From Betaproteobacteria bacterium (GTDB lineage Bacteria > Pseudomonadota > Gammaproteobacteria > Burkholderiales > Burkholderiaceae_C): a DNA stretch of 7,229 bases. Positions within the stretch are counted from its first letter, which is position 1, and every line of letters starts with the position of its first letter. The position numbers were made by a program, and so were the translations under genes. This document shows, piece after piece, positions 5,782-7,229 of this stretch. The stretch spans positions 1 to 7,229 of the forward strand of contig VBDL01000533.1 of the NCBI GenBank assembly GCA_005884255.1, given 5' to 3'. Under the pieces are notes generated by a model that saw only the letters and a list, made by a program, of their open reading frames with translations, ran no database searches and was not told where the DNA came from.

Positions 5782-7106
5782 CGCTCGCGCTGCGCCAGCT
5801 CTCCACCACACAGCGCGAGTTCGAGGCCGAGTTCGCGCGGTTGCGCCACTGGTCGGCCGAGACCGACCAGGCTATCGAGCAGCGCGTCGCGGCCATCCTC
5901 GACGACGTGCGCACGCGCGGGGACGCGGCCGTGCTCGAGTACACGCAGCGCTTCGATGGTGTGGGCGCCTCGTCGGTGACCGAGCTCGAGCTGACGAACG
6001 CCGAGCTGAAGGCCGCCTACGACGCCATCCCCGCGCAGCAGCGCAGCGCGCTCGAAGCCGCCGCCGCGCGCGTGAAGGCCTATCACCAGCGCCAGCTCGA
6101 CGCCTGCGGGCGCAGCTGGAGCTACCGCGATGCCGACGGCACGCTGCTCGGCCAGAAGGTCACGCCGCTCGATCGCGTGGGCATCTACGTGCCCGGCGGC
6201 AAGGCGGCGTATCCGTCCAGCGTGCTGATGAACGCCGTGCCGGCGCACGTGGCCGGGGTGCCGGAGATCGTGATGGTCGTGCCCACGCCGCAGGGCGCGC
6301 GCAATGCGCTGGTGCTGGCCGCGGCCTATGTGGCCGGCGTGCATCGCGTGTTCACGGTCGGTGGCGCGCAAGCGGTGGCGGCGCTGGCCTATGGCACGGC
6401 GACGATTCCGGCCGTCGACAAGATCACCGGCCCCGGCAACGCCTATGTCGCCAGCGCCAAGCGCCACGTGTTCGGCCAGGTGGGCATCGACATGATCGCC
6501 GGTCCGAGCGAGATCCTCGTGCTGGCCGATGGCTCGACGCGCCCCGACTGGGTCGCGATGGACCTGTTCAGCCAGGCCGAGCACGACGAGCTGGCGCAGA
6601 GCATCCTGCTCTGTCCCGACGCGGCCTACCTCGATGCGGTGCGCGCCGAGATCGAGCGCCTGCTGCCGGCGATGCCGCGGCGCGACGTGATCCGCGCATC
6701 GCTCGAAGGCCGCGGCGCTCTGATCCTCACGCGTTCGATGGAGGAAGCTTGCGAGATCAGCAACCGCATCGCGCCGGAGCACCTCGAAGTGAGCTCGCGC
6801 GAGCCGCAGCGCTGGGAGCCTGCCCTGAAGCATGCCGGCGCGATCTTCCTCGGCGCCTTCACCAGCGAAAGCCTCGGCGACTACTGCGCAGGTCCGAACC
6901 ACGTGCTGCCCACTGCGGGTACAGCGCGCTTCTCGTCGCCGCTGGGCGTGTACGACTTCCAGAAGCGCTCCAGCCTGATCGAGGTCAGCGAGGCCGGCGC
7001 GCAGGTGCTGGGCGCCATCGCCGCCGAGCTGGCCTATGGCGAGGGGCTGCAGGCCCACGCCCAGGCCGCCGAGATGAGATTGACCACGAAGGAGGATGCT
7101 GCATGA
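5778..7106 (+). CDS. hisD: Histidinol dehydrogenase (HisD)
   Basis: HisD is the zinc- and NAD-dependent enzyme that oxidises L-histidinol in two steps to L-histidine, the end of the pathway. The 442-residue product is full length for the family (about 430-440). Motifs seen: VGIYVPGGKAAYPSSVLMN, the VGGAQAVAALAYGT block, and the signature KITGPGNAYVASAK...VGIDMIAGPSEI. The expected zinc ligands are all present: Gln266 and His269 in FSQAEHDE, Asp368 in LGDYCAGPNHVLPT, and His427 near the C-terminus (LQAHAQAAEMR). The catalytic Glu334-His335 pair lies in RIAPEHLEV. The frame is open upstream to 5016, but those codons overlap hisG and are shadow. The start is set by the ATGA overlap with hisG and a GGGAG upstream. 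The stop overlaps the hisC ATG. Nothing is missing or odd. Confidence 0.98.
   Translation: MTLALRQLSTTQREFEAEFARLRHWSAETDQAIEQRVAAILDDVRTRGDAAVLEYTQRFDGVGASSVTELELTNAELKAAYDAIPAQQRSALEAAAARVKAYHQRQLDACGRSWSYRDADGTLLGQKVTPLDRVGIYVPGGKAAYPSSVLMNAVPAHVAGVPEIVMVVPTPQGARNALVLAAAYVAGVHRVFTVGGAQAVAALAYGTATIPAVDKITGPGNAYVASAKRHVFGQVGIDMIAGPSEILVLADGSTRPDWVAMDLFSQAEHDELAQSILLCPDAAYLDAVRAEIERLLPAMPRRDVIRASLEGRGALILTRSMEEACEISNRIAPEHLEVSSREPQRWEPALKHAGAIFLGAFTSESLGDYCAGPNHVLPTAGTARFSSPLGVYDFQKRSSLIEVSEAGAQVLGAIAAELAYGEGLQAHAQAAEMRLTTKEDAA
7089..7095 (+). promoter_or_regulatory. Strong ribosome binding site of hisC
   Basis: AAGGAGG is 7 nt before the hisC ATG at 7103 and lies inside the last codons of hisD. 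It is the best Shine-Dalgarno match noticed in the window and suggests efficient, coupled translation of hisC. Confidence 0.75.
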
Positions 7107-7229
7107 CCACGCTCGCCGAACGGATGAACCGCGTGATCCGCCACGACGTGCAGGGCATGCACGGCTATGCGATCCAGGCCAGCGCCGGCTTCGTCAAGCT
7201 CGACACGATGGAGAACCCGTTCCGGCTGC
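7103..7229 (+). CDS. hisC: Histidinol-phosphate aminotransferase (HisC), 5' part (runs off window)
   Basis: Only the first 42 codons are present. HisC is a PLP-dependent class I/II aminotransferase that converts imidazole-acetol phosphate to histidinol phosphate. The visible N-terminus includes RVIRHDVQGMHGYAIQ and GFVKLDTMENPFRL, which matches the substrate-side N-terminal segment of HisC (the (V/I)KLDAMENPY-like block). The PLP lysine and the catalytic domain lie beyond the window. The start overlaps the hisD stop by ATGA and is preceded by AAGGAGG. The hisG-hisD-hisC order is that of Burkholderiales histidine operons. The identification rests on a short piece plus context. Confidence 0.9.
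   Translation, partial: MTTLAERMNRVIRHDVQGMHGYAIQASAGFVKLDTMENPFRL

Noticed and set aside
5559..7058. Long minus-strand open frame (499 codons) opposite hisG-hisD
   Set aside because: It is rich in His, Arg, Gly and Ala with no family motif and lies wholly opposite well-supported his genes, so it is a GC-driven shadow.

Overview
The window is a GC-rich (by eye about 68-70%), densely packed stretch of bacterial chromosome. Its gene content and order (ABC-2 exporter pair, BolA-like gene, murA, then hisG-hisD-hisC with a short-form HisG) point to a betaproteobacterium, most likely of the order Burkholderiales. The genus cannot be fixed from the sequence alone. I see no mobile element, RNA gene or CRISPR array.

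Layout, left to right: (1) the 3' part of an ABC transporter ATPase and its ABC-2 type permease, plus strand, overlapping by ATGA. (2) On the minus strand, a two-gene unit of lemA followed 2 nt later by a membrane-bound M48 zinc metallopeptidase. The 3' end of the peptidase gene overlaps the 3' end of the permease gene by 51 bp. (3) Back on the plus strand, a BolA/IbaG-like gene whose ATG is only 15 bp from the divergent lemA ATG. (4) A 98-bp gap with a perfect 10-bp hairpin, then murA, hisG, hisD and the start of hisC. Each junction from murA onward is an ATGA overlap, so murA and the histidine genes look like one translationally coupled operon.

Functionally, murA makes the first committed step of peptidoglycan precursor synthesis. 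hisG, hisD and hisC encode steps of histidine biosynthesis. The bolA/ibaG-murA linkage is widespread in proteobacteria. The lemA-M48 pair is a commonly linked envelope module of poorly understood function, and here it sits in reverse orientation inside the exporter-bolA-murA-his row.

The most notable observation is that two genes are broken as written. murA changes frame at about 4843-4849, where 12 conserved residues appear to be replaced by 7 nt (a net loss of about 29 nt). The M48 peptidase gene changes frame at about 2638-2642, probably also by a deletion of a few tens of nt. Because murA is normally essential and both genes are otherwise well preserved, a sequence or assembly error, or a very recent lesion, is likelier than old gene decay. 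As written, the murA frame runs without a stop into hisG, giving a 626-codon open frame. I did not find a convincing new biological system here.
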